Part shown: one piece after another, positions 9,101 through 16,661 of the stretch
Layout of the letters: every line of letters begins with the position of its first letter
Numbering within the stretch: position 1 is the stretch's first letter
Translations under genes and position numbers: made by a program
DNA from: Aeromonas diversa CDC 2478-85
Lineage (GTDB): Bacteria > Pseudomonadota > Gammaproteobacteria > Enterobacterales > Aeromonadaceae
Assembly (NCBI RefSeq): GCF_000819805.1
Contig: NZ_CDCE01000029.1
Location: forward strand, 312,833 to 376,832
Reading direction: 5' to 3'
Length of the DNA: 64,000 nucleotides
The notes under the pieces: model-generated
What the model saw: only the letters and a program-made list of their open reading frames with translations
What the model was told of the DNA's origin: nothing
The model's database searches: none

Positions 9101-9613
9101 GCGATGAAAGCGTTGATGAACTCGGCCGTACATCTCGTCGGCGAGGATCAGGGCACTGATCTCGGGTTCAACCGGCAGCTCAGGATCGGGTTTTTGCAGT
9201 TGATCCCATGAGCCGGGTTGATAACGGTGGGCCGCTCGTTGGCGTGCCTCTTCCGGGGTGGTACCCAGTTTTTCGAAGGCGCCGGTAAAGCCATAGAAGC
9301 GGCCTATGCTGTTGCCGGCGAAGTCCTGTCGGGCAAAGGTGACGACCTGCTCCTTGAGATTGCCAAAATAGTCCTCAAGCTGGGATTTCTTGATGTTTCG
9401 TGCCGAAACGAGGTGGTTGGACGTCTGTTCGGTCAGATCCTTGCCGTGAGAATGCAGAAAGAGCATGGAAACTGCCAAAAATGGCACCATGCCCAGCAGG
9501 AAGAAGACCAACATGAGTCTGGGCCGAAGGCCCGTTGCGCGTGAAATCCCTGTCATGCCAACGATTGGATTGAGTCGATATCGAATAACTAGCCACATAT
9601 TGACCAAAACCAT
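6146..9613 (-). CDS. chiS: Hybrid sensor kinase ChiS, chitin-utilisation regulator
   Basis: A 1155-residue membrane hybrid kinase. Order: transmembrane helix (about 34-52), long periplasmic sensor region, second helix (about 385-405), HAMP, HisKA with H-box SHELRTP (His502), HATPase with N-box (NLVGNAIKY) and G-boxes (DTGIGIP, GSGLGL), receiver domain with Asp800 in LLLLDVMMP and Lys in YLVKPF. A ~270-residue C-terminal region has the KLWRVYLDKSSPQTRTLDKY-type stretch of the ChiS DNA-binding domain. V. cholerae ChiS (about 1129 residues) has this architecture and acts as a DNA-binding regulator. Position next to cbp supports the name. The start is uncertain: ATGs at 9613, 9598 and 9556 all lack a good ribosome-binding site. 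Confidence 0.85.
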   Translation of the reverse strand: MVLVNMWLVIRYRLNPIVGMTGISRATGLRPRLMLVFFLLGMVPFLAVSMLFLHSHGKDLTEQTSNHLVSARNIKKSQLEDYFGNLKEQVVTFARQDFAGNSIGRFYGFTGAFEKLGTTPEEARQRAAHRYQPGSWDQLQKPDPELPVEPEISALILADEMYGRVHQRFHRGYADMVRSGHYSDIYLVDLSGDVVYSVTKRPNFATNLLSGPYQNSELATTFRRVKRSLDGGLAPQQVFEFSDFGLNPLSGEVVAYLAAPVMQYDYVRGVVIFELRTDKLSEIMGEREGLGETGETILVGPDRRMRADAWLDPRYSVAQSFSPAAHPMNTPLVEQTLAGKQGVGLFTSYLGDEVLAAYTPVRVFGSEWALIAEISTREAYARIHQLETFTVTLTLGSIILAIFLSRWLSDTITAPLRGLAKAAERVANGDLEHPITPPGGDGEIAMLSRAFAHMQSSLREKLALIARQTEALQEQVELTHRQNLSLQQADRLKDELLANTSHELRTPIHGIRGMAEAMLTQRDALTERQQDQLSLIVKSADSLARLVDDLLDYHRMRHGQLDIHAAPVSSKGVIRLVLDLCHHLIQAKPLRLVDLTTDDLPAVMADEQRLEQVLWNLVGNAIKYTPEGKVVLSAAVEGDSLRFRVTDTGIGIPKEQLEHIFEPLVQLEGIKQGSGLGLTITRQLVQLMGGTLEVSSERDVGSTFSFTLPLASGGAIPMVPDVRPMEQQLLRQQPAPLPEYEAAPLPDDAPCLLIVDDEPINLHILQHLLAPCGYRILTSGDGHDALRRLEEEPVDLLLLDVMMPTLSGFDVCRRLREHLSRDRLPVLLLTALGAPKDIEEGFSAGANDYLVKPFAREELLARVNALLEAKRGRDTLVENDLLKREVEHRLSLQQALQEDQRHLLNLLTQGRDPLLFVRHDGTLLFASRAAAELLGLSDERPLEQMHLAELLAAPLPELKEGQQTLTLVLAGQVTSMTAHLIETRFQGEAALALCLLPWETATPERVLALENALRSLSRQAIIEDDQLLGELSRLGGEFRTLADTLIRQQDDDPLRRTLVDTMQLSLEAWQDATGKGKVALAEKSKLWRVYLDKSSPQTRTLDKYLHLDTLPQTPRWKTVVATAEYVLQHCPLDEGARQRLHQCSQELRQLASRRP

Positions 9614-9737
9614 CAGTTTTTCAATGTGCTTAAGCGCAAAGCGCCTGTGGGCTCACAAAGGGGAGTCCTCTTTTTGACGGTTTTGTCTGAAGTGTGAGCA
9701 AACGAGCCAAAAGAGGATGATTCGTGGCAAAAAACAC

Positions 9738-9765
9738 TTGTCTCATCCAGTGGCACCCGTATAAT
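9738..9765 (+). promoter_or_regulatory. Promoter of the tRNA-Gly/tRNA-Cys unit
   Basis: -35 TTGTCT (9738-9743), 16-bp spacer, perfect -10 TATAAT (9760-9765), followed by a GC-rich discriminator (GCGCC) as in stringently controlled stable-RNA promoters. The first tRNA begins 32 bases further on. Confidence 0.8.
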
Positions 9766-9797
9766 GCGCCTCGTTGTCAGGCAGTCGTCTGCACAAG

Positions 9798-9873
<76 letters not shown>

Positions 9874-9891
9874 AACTCTCTTAGAGAGCAT

Positions 9892-9965
9892 GGCGCGTTA
9901 ACAAAGCGGTTATGTAGCGGATTGCAAATCCGTTTAGTCCGGTTCGACTCCGGAACGCGCCTCCA
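9892..9965 (+). tRNA. tRNA-Cys (anticodon GCA)
   Basis: A 74-base cloverleaf with CCA encoded (9963-9965). Acceptor arms GGCGCGT/ACGCGCC, anticodon GCA at 9924-9926, U73 discriminator as required for cysteinyl-tRNA identity. It is 18 bases after tRNA-Gly, with a small CTCTC/GAGAG processing-type hairpin between them. Confidence 0.97.
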
Positions 9966-9974
9966 CATTCAGAA

Positions 9975-10004
9975 AAGCCCGCTCAATGAGCGGGCTTTTT
10001 GTTT
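9975..10004 (+). terminator. Rho-independent terminator after tRNA-Cys
   Basis: Stem AAGCCCGCTC / GAGCGGGCTT with a short loop and a T-rich tail. It may also serve the convergent gene that ends at 10013, since the minus-strand copy also ends in T residues. Confidence 0.9.
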
Positions 10005-10012
10005 TCCTGAGG

Positions 10013-10294
10013 CTATTGCAGCGTCATGTCGCATGCCTTGTCTCGCCACTGTTTCAACAGGTGGTGGCTGACTTCATCGAAGGTTTGGCGATCCCTGACC
10101 TGGGTTGCCGTCGCCATCAACTCCTCTATATCGGCCATTCGGCTCTTCAACACGCCACACTGCCATATCGATCCATTGACGGGGACTCTGTCACTCAGTT
10201 GAACCAGATCGTTGCGATTGGTTCTCCAGTCTTGCGCCTCGGGCCAGAGTATCAGGCCGGCAAGCAGGACCAGAATAAGCTCGCTGAAATGCAT
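10013..10294 (-). CDS. Small exported or membrane-anchored hypothetical protein
   Basis: 93 residues with no recognised family. The N-terminus (about residues 3-18, rich in Leu/Ile) is a signal or membrane-anchor segment; the rest is hydrophilic and probably helical, with two Cys residues. The start is well supported by AAGGAGGAG eight bases upstream. It is convergent with the tRNA unit. The plus-strand ORF over the same bases was rejected because it includes the tRNA terminator and lacks this ribosome-binding site. Confidence 0.65.
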   Translation of the reverse strand: MHFSELILVLLAGLILWPEAQDWRTNRNDLVQLSDRVPVNGSIWQCGVLKSRMADIEELMATATQVRDRQTFDEVSHHLLKQWRDKACDMTLQ

Positions 10295-10506
10295 GACTCC
10301 TCCTTGTGTCAGAAAGCGCGCTTCTTAACTGTGGTCAGCCTGGACCAAGAGGGCAATATGTGTTTTTTATGTAATTAAATTGTGTTTTTTGCTTTCACTA
10401 TATCCTCTGACATCCAGATATTCTCTTTTTTTGTGAGATTGTGTAGTAAAAGTACATTGATGACGCTATGCTAGCTCAAGTGGTCCAACCAGTGAGGTAT
10501 AGAGTC

Positions 10507-10707
10507 ATGTTTCAGCCTTTTACTCTGACCCGGATCGTACTGCGTCGCTGCTTCGTACTGCTCATCGGGTTGTTGGCATTTCCTGTCATGCTGTTTCGCC
10601 GTGACAGGGCTCGTTTTTATAGCTATCTCCATCGCATCTGGTGCAAGACCAGCAGCAAGCCGGTGTGGCTCAAGCAGAGTGAGCGTGCCGAGCGCATTTT
10701 CTATTGA
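10507..10707 (+). CDS. Small membrane-associated hypothetical protein
   Basis: 66 residues starting at the ATG at 10507 (MFQPFTLTR), preceded by GAGGT. One hydrophobic segment (about residues 15-28, [13 protein letters not shown]) is followed by a basic, aromatic tail. A possible -10 (TATGCT, 10467-10472) lies upstream, and a strong terminator follows 15 bases after the stop, so it looks like a complete single-gene unit. An earlier in-frame ATG at 10468 lacks a ribosome-binding site. No family recognised. Confidence 0.6.
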   Translation: MFQPFTLTRIVLRRCFVLLIGLLAFPVMLFRRDRARFYSYLHRIWCKTSSKPVWLKQSERAERIFY

Positions 10708-10722
10708 TGATGCGAGCCCGAA

Positions 10723-10750
10723 AAAAATCCCGCTACGGCGGGATTTTTTA
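10723..10750 (+). terminator. Rho-independent terminator
   Basis: Stem AAATCCCGC / GCGGGATTT with a TACG tetraloop and T-run, directly after the 66-residue membrane protein gene. The symmetric A/T tails could also stop transcription of the minus-strand small gene ending at 10822. Confidence 0.9.
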
Positions 10751-10821
10751 TGCGAACAGGTGTGGTGGGAATAACGAGAGGCCCGCCAAGAGCGAACCTC
10801 GTGAGAGCAATACGGGTGTCG

Positions 10822-10971
10822 TCAGGCTATCAGCGGGGCAGGCAGCAAGAAGTCGGAGCGTTGTCTACGGTGACGCTGGCGCTTTTCGGCACTGAGCTTT
10901 AACCGGCGTCTGTGATTCCAACTGCTCTTGGGTTTGCTGCTCGCCACGTGTGCCCGTCTGCGTTTTAGCAT
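10822..10971 (-). CDS. Highly basic 49-residue protein with very strong ribosome-binding site
   Basis: The ATG at 10971 is preceded by AAGGAGGTC at ideal spacing, close to a perfect anti-16S match. The product starts MLKRRRAHVASSKPKSS and is dominated by Arg, Lys and His, apart from a hydrophobic tail (FLLPAPLIA). I recognise no family. The charge suggests RNA, ribosome or nucleic-acid contact, but that is a guess. An inverted repeat GGGTTCT (11000-11006)/AGAACCC (11030-11036) lies just upstream in the leader. An in-frame extension to 11046 is possible but has a poorer start. Confidence 0.5.
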   Translation of the reverse strand: MLKRRRAHVASSKPKSSWNHRRRLKLSAEKRQRHRRQRSDFLLPAPLIA

Positions 10972-11085
10972 TCTGACCTCCTTGTGTGGCAGAGGGCCCG
11001 GGTTCTCATGAACGATTTGATTTTCCACAAGAACCCTTAGGGCCATGGCTCGATACTAACAGAAGGGAACGGGGAGTAAACCAGC

Positions 11086-12540
11086 TCAGCTGGAGAGGGC
11101 GGTGAGCAGGGTGCTGGTGGCCGGGGCCGCCTTGACGGGTTCTGCGGCCAGCGCTTCATCCTGCTCCAGCAGGCTCTCCCGTTGCCTGAGCTTCTGCTGC
11201 TCGTTATCGAGCCACAGCAGGCTCTGGTAATACTGGCGTACGTTGTTGACGTAGTTACGTGCCTCGCCGCCACGGGCGTAGCCGTAGCGCACCTTGCGAT
11301 GCCAGCGGGACTCCTGCAGCAGTGGCAGGACATCCTTGACGTCGCTCCAGCTGTCGGGGTTCTTGCCCTGCATCTTGGCCAGCCGGCGGGCATCCATCAT
11401 GTGGCCATAGCCGATGTTATAGGCGGTCAGCGCAAACCAGAATTTCTCATCTTCGGGCACCGAGTCGGGCACCTGCTCGATGAGCTGGTGCAGGTAACGG
11501 GCGCCGCCGGCGATGCTCTCCGCGGGATGAGTCCGATCTTTGACTCCCAGAGACTTGGCCGTGTTTTCGGTCAGCATCATCATGCCGCGTACCCCTGTGT
11601 AGGAGCGGGCATCGGGATTCCAGTGGGACTCCTGATAGCTCAGGGCCGCCAGCAGACGCCAGTCGAGCTTGCCAGCGTGCTCCTTGAAGAGCGGCTGATA
11701 CTTGGGCAGCAGGGTCTTGGCGCGCTTTAAGAAGGTGCGGGTATCGACGAAGTCGAAATTCTGCACATGGCCGAAGTACTTCTCGTCGAGCTGGGCAATG
11801 GTGCCGTCGAGGAAGCGCTGGCCAAAGAAGTCGATGACGCTGGCATAGAGGGTATCGTCGGGCAGCTTGGCCATGGCCCACCCGACCTGATAGTCGTTCT
11901 CCAGGGTCAGCCCTTCGGCCAGATCGGGATAGTAGCGCTGGATCCGCGCCAACACAGTGTCATGGACTATGGTGTAATCAATTTTGCCTTCGGCAACCTG
12001 GCGCAGCAGCTCCTCATGATCTGCGAGTTTGTTCATCTCCCAGGTCAGGTTGGGATAGCGCTCTTTGAGGCGCAGCAACTGCTCTTCACTGGCCGAGCCG
12101 GCGGCGATCACCAGCTTGCCATTGAGATCGGCGAAGCTCTTGGGTTTTTTGGTTCCCTGGCGATAGACAAGCTTTGGCGAGACCTGATAGTAGCCGGGGC
12201 CAAAGCGCATCCCCTTGCGACGCTCCGGGGTGATGGCAATGGCGCCCGCGGCCAGATCCAGATCTCCGTTGCTCAGTCCCTGTTGGATGGCGCTGGCAGA
12301 TTCCATGGGTCGCATGCTCAGCTTGACGCCCAGCCAGTCGGCATACGCCTTGGCCAGCTCGTAGTCATATCCCTGGTCGGTGTTGTCACGCTGATAGTAG
12401 GAGGTGGGCCCATAGACGGTGCCGACTCTCAGCTCCCCACGGGCACGGATCTGCTCCAGCTGACTGGTGGGTTGGCTGAGGTTACAGCCAGCCAGCAGCA
12501 GGGCAATCGACAGAATGAACCATTTGGCTAGTAGTCTCAA
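11086..12540 (-). CDS. mltF: Membrane-bound lytic murein transglycosylase F
   Basis: 484 residues (E. coli MltF is 518). A lipoprotein signal ends in the lipobox LLAGC (Cys19). An amino-acid-binding-type (SBP family 3) domain occupies about residues 33-265, and a soluble-lytic-transglycosylase domain about 285-440 has the catalytic Glu in SYQESHW and the GMMMLT and AYNIGYGH motifs. It cleaves peptidoglycan glycan strands to 1,6-anhydromuropeptides at the outer membrane. It is divergent from purL, the same arrangement as in E. coli. The C-terminal ~40 residues are low-complexity. Confidence 0.93.
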   Translation of the reverse strand: MRLLAKWFILSIALLLAGCNLSQPTSQLEQIRARGELRVGTVYGPTSYYQRDNTDQGYDYELAKAYADWLGVKLSMRPMESASAIQQGLSNGDLDLAAGAIAITPERRKGMRFGPGYYQVSPKLVYRQGTKKPKSFADLNGKLVIAAGSASEEQLLRLKERYPNLTWEMNKLADHEELLRQVAEGKIDYTIVHDTVLARIQRYYPDLAEGLTLENDYQVGWAMAKLPDDTLYASVIDFFGQRFLDGTIAQLDEKYFGHVQNFDFVDTRTFLKRAKTLLPKYQPLFKEHAGKLDWRLLAALSYQESHWNPDARSYTGVRGMMMLTENTAKSLGVKDRTHPAESIAGGARYLHQLIEQVPDSVPEDEKFWFALTAYNIGYGHMMDARRLAKMQGKNPDSWSDVKDVLPLLQESRWHRKVRYGYARGGEARNYVNNVRQYYQSLLWLDNEQQKLRQRESLLEQDEALAAEPVKAAPATSTLLTALSS

Positions 12541-12634
12541 ATAGACCTCTCTGGTTGTCTAAAAAATCATCACTAGTCAAAAAAGAAGCACCTTTATACC
12601 AGAGAGTGTGCGCCCTGTCACATCGAGGGGAGGG

Positions 12635-12673
12635 TGAAAAACGTTTGTCCGCTCTGGGCCCCCTCCCTATAAT
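12635..12673 (+). promoter_or_regulatory. purL promoter with candidate PurR operator
   Basis: -35 TTGTCC (12645-12650), 17-bp spacer, perfect -10 TATAAT (12668-12673). AAACGTTTG (12639-12647) matches the core of the PurR box (ACGCAAACGTTTGCGT) but the outer bases diverge. It overlaps the -35, the place expected for repression by PurR. Confidence 0.6.
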
Positions 12674-12722
12674 ACGCGCGTCTTCAATCCCCCCACTCTT
12701 GATACAAGGTGAGAAAGGCCAT

Positions 12723-15700
12723 ATGGAAATCTTGCGCGGTGCTCCCGCTCTGTCTGAGTTTCGTGTCCAGAAACTGATGCAAAGCCTGGCAGAACGAGGA
12801 GTCGAGATAACGGGCATCTATGCCGAATTCATGCACTTTGCCGAGCTTGTCGACCCCCTCTCACCGGATGAGCGAGCGACCCTGGACCGGCTTCTGCGCT
12901 ACGGTCCCACCATCCCCGAACATGCTCCCCAAGGTCATCTCTTCCTCGTTACTCCCCGCCCCGGCACTATCTCCCCCTGGTCTTCCAAGGCCACCGACAT
13001 CGCCCACAACTGCGGCCTGACCAAGGTCAAACGCCTCGAGCGCGGCGTCGCCTATTACGTCGAAGGGCAGGTGACCGATGCCAACCGGGGCCAGATCGCT
13101 GCGTTGTTACACGATCGCATGATGGAGACAGTCTTTGACGCGATGGGGGCCGCTTCGGCTCTGTTCGCTCATCACGAGCCTCGTCCCTTCACCCAGGTCG
13201 ACGTGCTGGGCGGTGGTCGCGACGCCCTGGCGCAGGCCAACCTGAGTCTGGGCCTGGCCCTGGCCGACGACGAGATCGACTATCTGGTGGCGAATTTCCA
13301 GCGTCTGGGTCGCAACCCGAACGACATCGAGCTCTACATGTTCGCCCAGGCGAACTCCGAGCATTGCCGCCACAAGATCTTCAACGCCGACTGGATAATC
13401 GACGGGGAGGCCCAGCCCAAGTCACTGTTCAAGATGATCAAGAACACCTTCGAGCAGACCCCGGACTATGTGCTCTCTGCTTACAAGGACAACGCCGCCG
13501 TGATGGAGGGCAGCCTGGGTGGCCGCTTCTTCCCGAGCCCGGAGAGCGGCGAGTATGACTACCACCAGGAGCAGGTCGACATCCTGATGAAGGTGGAGAC
13601 CCACAACCACCCAACCGCCATCTCCCCCTTCCCCGGGGCGGCCACCGGATCCGGTGGCGAGATCCGTGACGAAGGCGCCACCGGCCGCGGCGCCAAGCCC
13701 AAGGCGGGCCTGGTGGGCTTTAGCGTCTCCAACTTGCGTATCCCCGGCTTCGAGCAGCCCTGGGAGCAGGACTTTGGCAAGCCGTCGCGTATCGTCAGCG
13801 CCTTCGACATCATGCAGGATGGGCCCCTGGGCGGCGCCGCCTTTAACAACGAGTTCGGTCGCCCGGCCATCCTCGGTTACTTCCGTACCTTCGAAGAGGA
13901 GGTGGAGAGCCACAACGGTCGCGAGGTGCGTGGCTATCACAAGCCCATCATGCTGGCCGGCGGCATCGGCAACATCCGCACCGATCACGTCCAGAAGGGC
14001 GAGTTCCCGGCGGGCTCGGCCCTCATCGTGCTGGGCGGCCCGGCCATGAACATCGGCCTCGGTGGCGGCGCGGCGTCGAGCATGACCTCGGGCCAGTCGG
14101 CCGAGGATCTCGATTTTGCCTCGGTGCAGCGCGACAACCCGGAGATGGAGCGCCGCTGCCAGGAGGTGATCGACCGCTGCTGGCAGCTCGGTGACGACAA
14201 CCCCATCCTCTTTATTCACGACGTCGGTGCCGGCGGCCTCTCCAACGCCATGCCGGAGTTGGTGAGCGACGGGGGGCGTGGCGGTCGCTTCGACCTGCGC
14301 GCCATTCCGAACGATGAGCCGGGCATGAGCCCCCTCGAGATCTGGTGCAACGAGTCCCAGGAGCGCTACGTGCTGGCGGTCGCCCAGGACAAGCTGCCCC
14401 TGTTCAAGGTCCTGTGCGAGCGCGAACGCGCGCCCTATGCGGTGATCGGCACCGCCACCGAGGAGCCGCACCTGACCCTGTCGGACAGCCACTTTGACAA
14501 CCAACCCATCGCTCTGCCGCTCGAGGTGCTGCTCGGCAAGCCGCCCAAGATGCTGCGTGATGTGACGACTCAGCAGGCCGACGGGCAGGCCCTGCGCCTC
14601 GACGGCGTCACCCTGGGCGAGGCGGCCCTGCGGGTGCTGCGCCTGCCGACCGTGGCCGAGAAGAGCTTCCTCATCACCATCGGCGATCGCAGCGTGACCG
14701 GTCTGGTCAACCGTGACCAGATGGTCGGTCCTTGGCAGATCCCGGTGGCCGACTGCGCCGTCACCGCCGCTACCTACGACAGCTACCACGGCGAAGCCAT
14801 GTCCATGGGCGAGCGCACCCCGCTGGCCCTGCTCTCCCATGCCGCCTCTGCACGCATGGCGGTGGCCGAGGCGCTGACCAATATCGCCCCGACTAACATC
14901 GGCAGCCTCAAGCGCATCAAGCTCTCCGCCAACTGGATGGCGGCCGCCGGTCACCCGGGGGAAGACGCCGGCCTTTACGAGGCGGTCAAGGCGGTGGGCG
15001 AAGAGCTCTGCCCGGCCCTGGGGCTGACCATTCCGGTCGGCAAGGACTCCATGTCCATGAAGACCCGCTGGCAGCAAGATGGCGAGGAGCGCAGCAACAC
15101 GGCGCCGCTCTCTCTGGTGATCTCCGCCTTCGCCCGGGTCGAGGACGTGCGCAAGACCGTCACCCCTGAGCTGCGCACCGATCTGGGCGAGAGCGATCTC
15201 ATCCTCATCGATCTCGGTCATGGCAAGCAGCGCCTCGGCGGCTCGGCACTGGCCCAGGTCTATCGCCAGCTTGGGCAGAGTGCGCCGGATCTCGACAACC
15301 CGGTGCTGCTCAAGGGCTTCTTCAACGCCATCCAGGCCCTGGTCTCCGACGGTCGCCTGCTGGCCTACCACGACCGCTCCGACGGCGGCCTGCTGGTGAC
15401 CCTGCTGGAGATGGCCTTCGCCGGTCACTGCGGCCTCAACATCGAGCTCGACCGCGTCGGTGGCGAGGTGCTGCCGGCCCTGTTCAACGAGGAGCTGGGT
15501 GCCGTCATTCAGGTGCGCCGCGAGGACAAGGAGGCGGTGATGACCCTGCTCGCCGGTCACGGCCTGGCCGCCTGTGCCCACGTCATCGGCACAGTGACGA
15601 GCGGTGACGAGATCGTGCTGCGCCGCGCCGGCGGTGAGCTGTGGCGCGAGAGTCGCACCCACCTGCGCACCGTGTGGGGCGAGACCAGCTGGCAGATGCA

Positions 15701-16613
15701 GCGTCTGCGTGACAACCCAGAGTGCGCCGACAACGAGCACGCCGCCCGCCAGGACGCTACCGATCCGGGCCTGCAGGCCACGCTGACCTACAACCCGTCC
15801 GACGATGTGGCCGCGCCCTACATCGCCAAGGGGGCTTCACCCCGTCTGGCGGTGCTGCGCGAGCAGGGGGTCAACTCCCACGTGGAGATGGCGGCCGCGT
15901 TCGACAGAGCCGGCTTCACCGCGGTCGACGTGCATATGAGCGACATCCTCGGTGGTCGCATCGCCCTGGATGGCTTCCAGGCCCTGGTGGCCTGTGGCGG
16001 CTTCTCCTACGGCGATGTACTGGGGGCGGGCGAGGGCTGGGCCAAGTCCATTCTGTTCAACGGTGCCGCCCGCGAGCAGTTCCAGCGCTTCTTCGAGCGC
16101 GGCGATACCCTCTCCCTGGGGGTGTGCAACGGCTGCCAGATGATGTCCAATCTGCGCGAGCTGATCCCCGGTGCCGACCTGTGGCCGCGCTTTGTGCGCA
16201 ACCGCTCCGAGCGCTTCGAGGCCCGCTTCAGCCTGGTCGAGGTGCAGGGCTCACCGTCCGCCTTCTTCGCCGACATGGTGGGCTCTGTGATGCCGATCGC
16301 CGTCTCCCACGGGGAAGGGCGGGTCGAGCTGCGTGACGAGGCGCATCTGGCGGCCCTCGACGCCTCCGGCCTGGTGGGACTGCGCTTCGTCGACAACCGC
16401 GGCGGGGCCACCGAGCGTTACCCGGCCAACCCGAACGGCTCGCCGCGCGGCATCACCGCCGTGACCACCACGGACGGTCGCGCCACCATCATGATGCCGC
16501 ACCCGGAGCGGGTGTTCCGCACCGTCGCCAACTCCTGGCATCCGGACAACTGGGGCGAGGACGGCGCCTGGATGCGCATGTTCCGCAACGCCCGGGTTGC
16601 CCTGGGCCGATAG
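12723..16613 (+). CDS. purL: Phosphoribosylformylglycinamidine synthase
   Basis: 1296 residues, matching the ~1295 of E. coli PurL (FGAM synthase), the ATP- and glutamine-dependent fourth step of purine synthesis. The start [10 protein letters not shown] at 12723 is set by GAGAAAGG upstream and by family length; the longer in-frame extension runs through the promoter. The N-terminal PurS-like region, the two AIRS-type ATP-binding halves (for example [13 protein letters not shown] and YHDRSDGG) and the C-terminal glutaminase with Cys in GVCNGCQM and the MPHPER His region are all present. GC3 is extremely high, which creates long antisense ORFs. Confidence 0.98.
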   Translation: MEILRGAPALSEFRVQKLMQSLAERGVEITGIYAEFMHFAELVDPLSPDERATLDRLLRYGPTIPEHAPQGHLFLVTPRPGTISPWSSKATDIAHNCGLTKVKRLERGVAYYVEGQVTDANRGQIAALLHDRMMETVFDAMGAASALFAHHEPRPFTQVDVLGGGRDALAQANLSLGLALADDEIDYLVANFQRLGRNPNDIELYMFAQANSEHCRHKIFNADWIIDGEAQPKSLFKMIKNTFEQTPDYVLSAYKDNAAVMEGSLGGRFFPSPESGEYDYHQEQVDILMKVETHNHPTAISPFPGAATGSGGEIRDEGATGRGAKPKAGLVGFSVSNLRIPGFEQPWEQDFGKPSRIVSAFDIMQDGPLGGAAFNNEFGRPAILGYFRTFEEEVESHNGREVRGYHKPIMLAGGIGNIRTDHVQKGEFPAGSALIVLGGPAMNIGLGGGAASSMTSGQSAEDLDFASVQRDNPEMERRCQEVIDRCWQLGDDNPILFIHDVGAGGLSNAMPELVSDGGRGGRFDLRAIPNDEPGMSPLEIWCNESQERYVLAVAQDKLPLFKVLCERERAPYAVIGTATEEPHLTLSDSHFDNQPIALPLEVLLGKPPKMLRDVTTQQADGQALRLDGVTLGEAALRVLRLPTVAEKSFLITIGDRSVTGLVNRDQMVGPWQIPVADCAVTAATYDSYHGEAMSMGERTPLALLSHAASARMAVAEALTNIAPTNIGSLKRIKLSANWMAAAGHPGEDAGLYEAVKAVGEELCPALGLTIPVGKDSMSMKTRWQQDGEERSNTAPLSLVISAFARVEDVRKTVTPELRTDLGESDLILIDLGHGKQRLGGSALAQVYRQLGQSAPDLDNPVLLKGFFNAIQALVSDGRLLAYHDRSDGGLLVTLLEMAFAGHCGLNIELDRVGGEVLPALFNEELGAVIQVRREDKEAVMTLLAGHGLAACAHVIGTVTSGDEIVLRRAGGELWRESRTHLRTVWGETSWQMQRLRDNPECADNEHAARQDATDPGLQATLTYNPSDDVAAPYIAKGASPRLAVLREQGVNSHVEMAAAFDRAGFTAVDVHMSDILGGRIALDGFQALVACGGFSYGDVLGAGEGWAKSILFNGAAREQFQRFFERGDTLSLGVCNGCQMMSNLRELIPGADLWPRFVRNRSERFEARFSLVEVQGSPSAFFADMVGSVMPIAVSHGEGRVELRDEAHLAALDASGLVGLRFVDNRGGATERYPANPNGSPRGITAVTTTDGRATIMMPHPERVFRTVANSWHPDNWGEDGAWMRMFRNARVALGR

Positions 16614-16620
16614 GCAGCAA

Positions 16621-16650
16621 GAGAGAGGGAGGCATTAGCCTCCCTCTCTC
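16621..16650. terminator. Long hairpin between convergent purL and GGDEF/EAL genes
   Basis: A perfect 13-bp stem (GAGAGAGGGAGGC / GCCTCCCTCTCTC) with a 4-base ATTA loop, 8 bases after purL. The T-run is short (TT), so it may act mainly as an mRNA 3'-end stabiliser for both converging transcripts. Confidence 0.65.
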
Positions 16651-16661
16651 TTAGCGACAAT

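Noticed and set aside
13422-15740. 772-codon minus-strand ORF opposite purL
   Set aside because: It lies wholly antisense to purL, its product is a low-complexity Gly/Val/His-rich sequence typical of the complement of high-GC3 genes, and it has no domain or ribosome-binding site.
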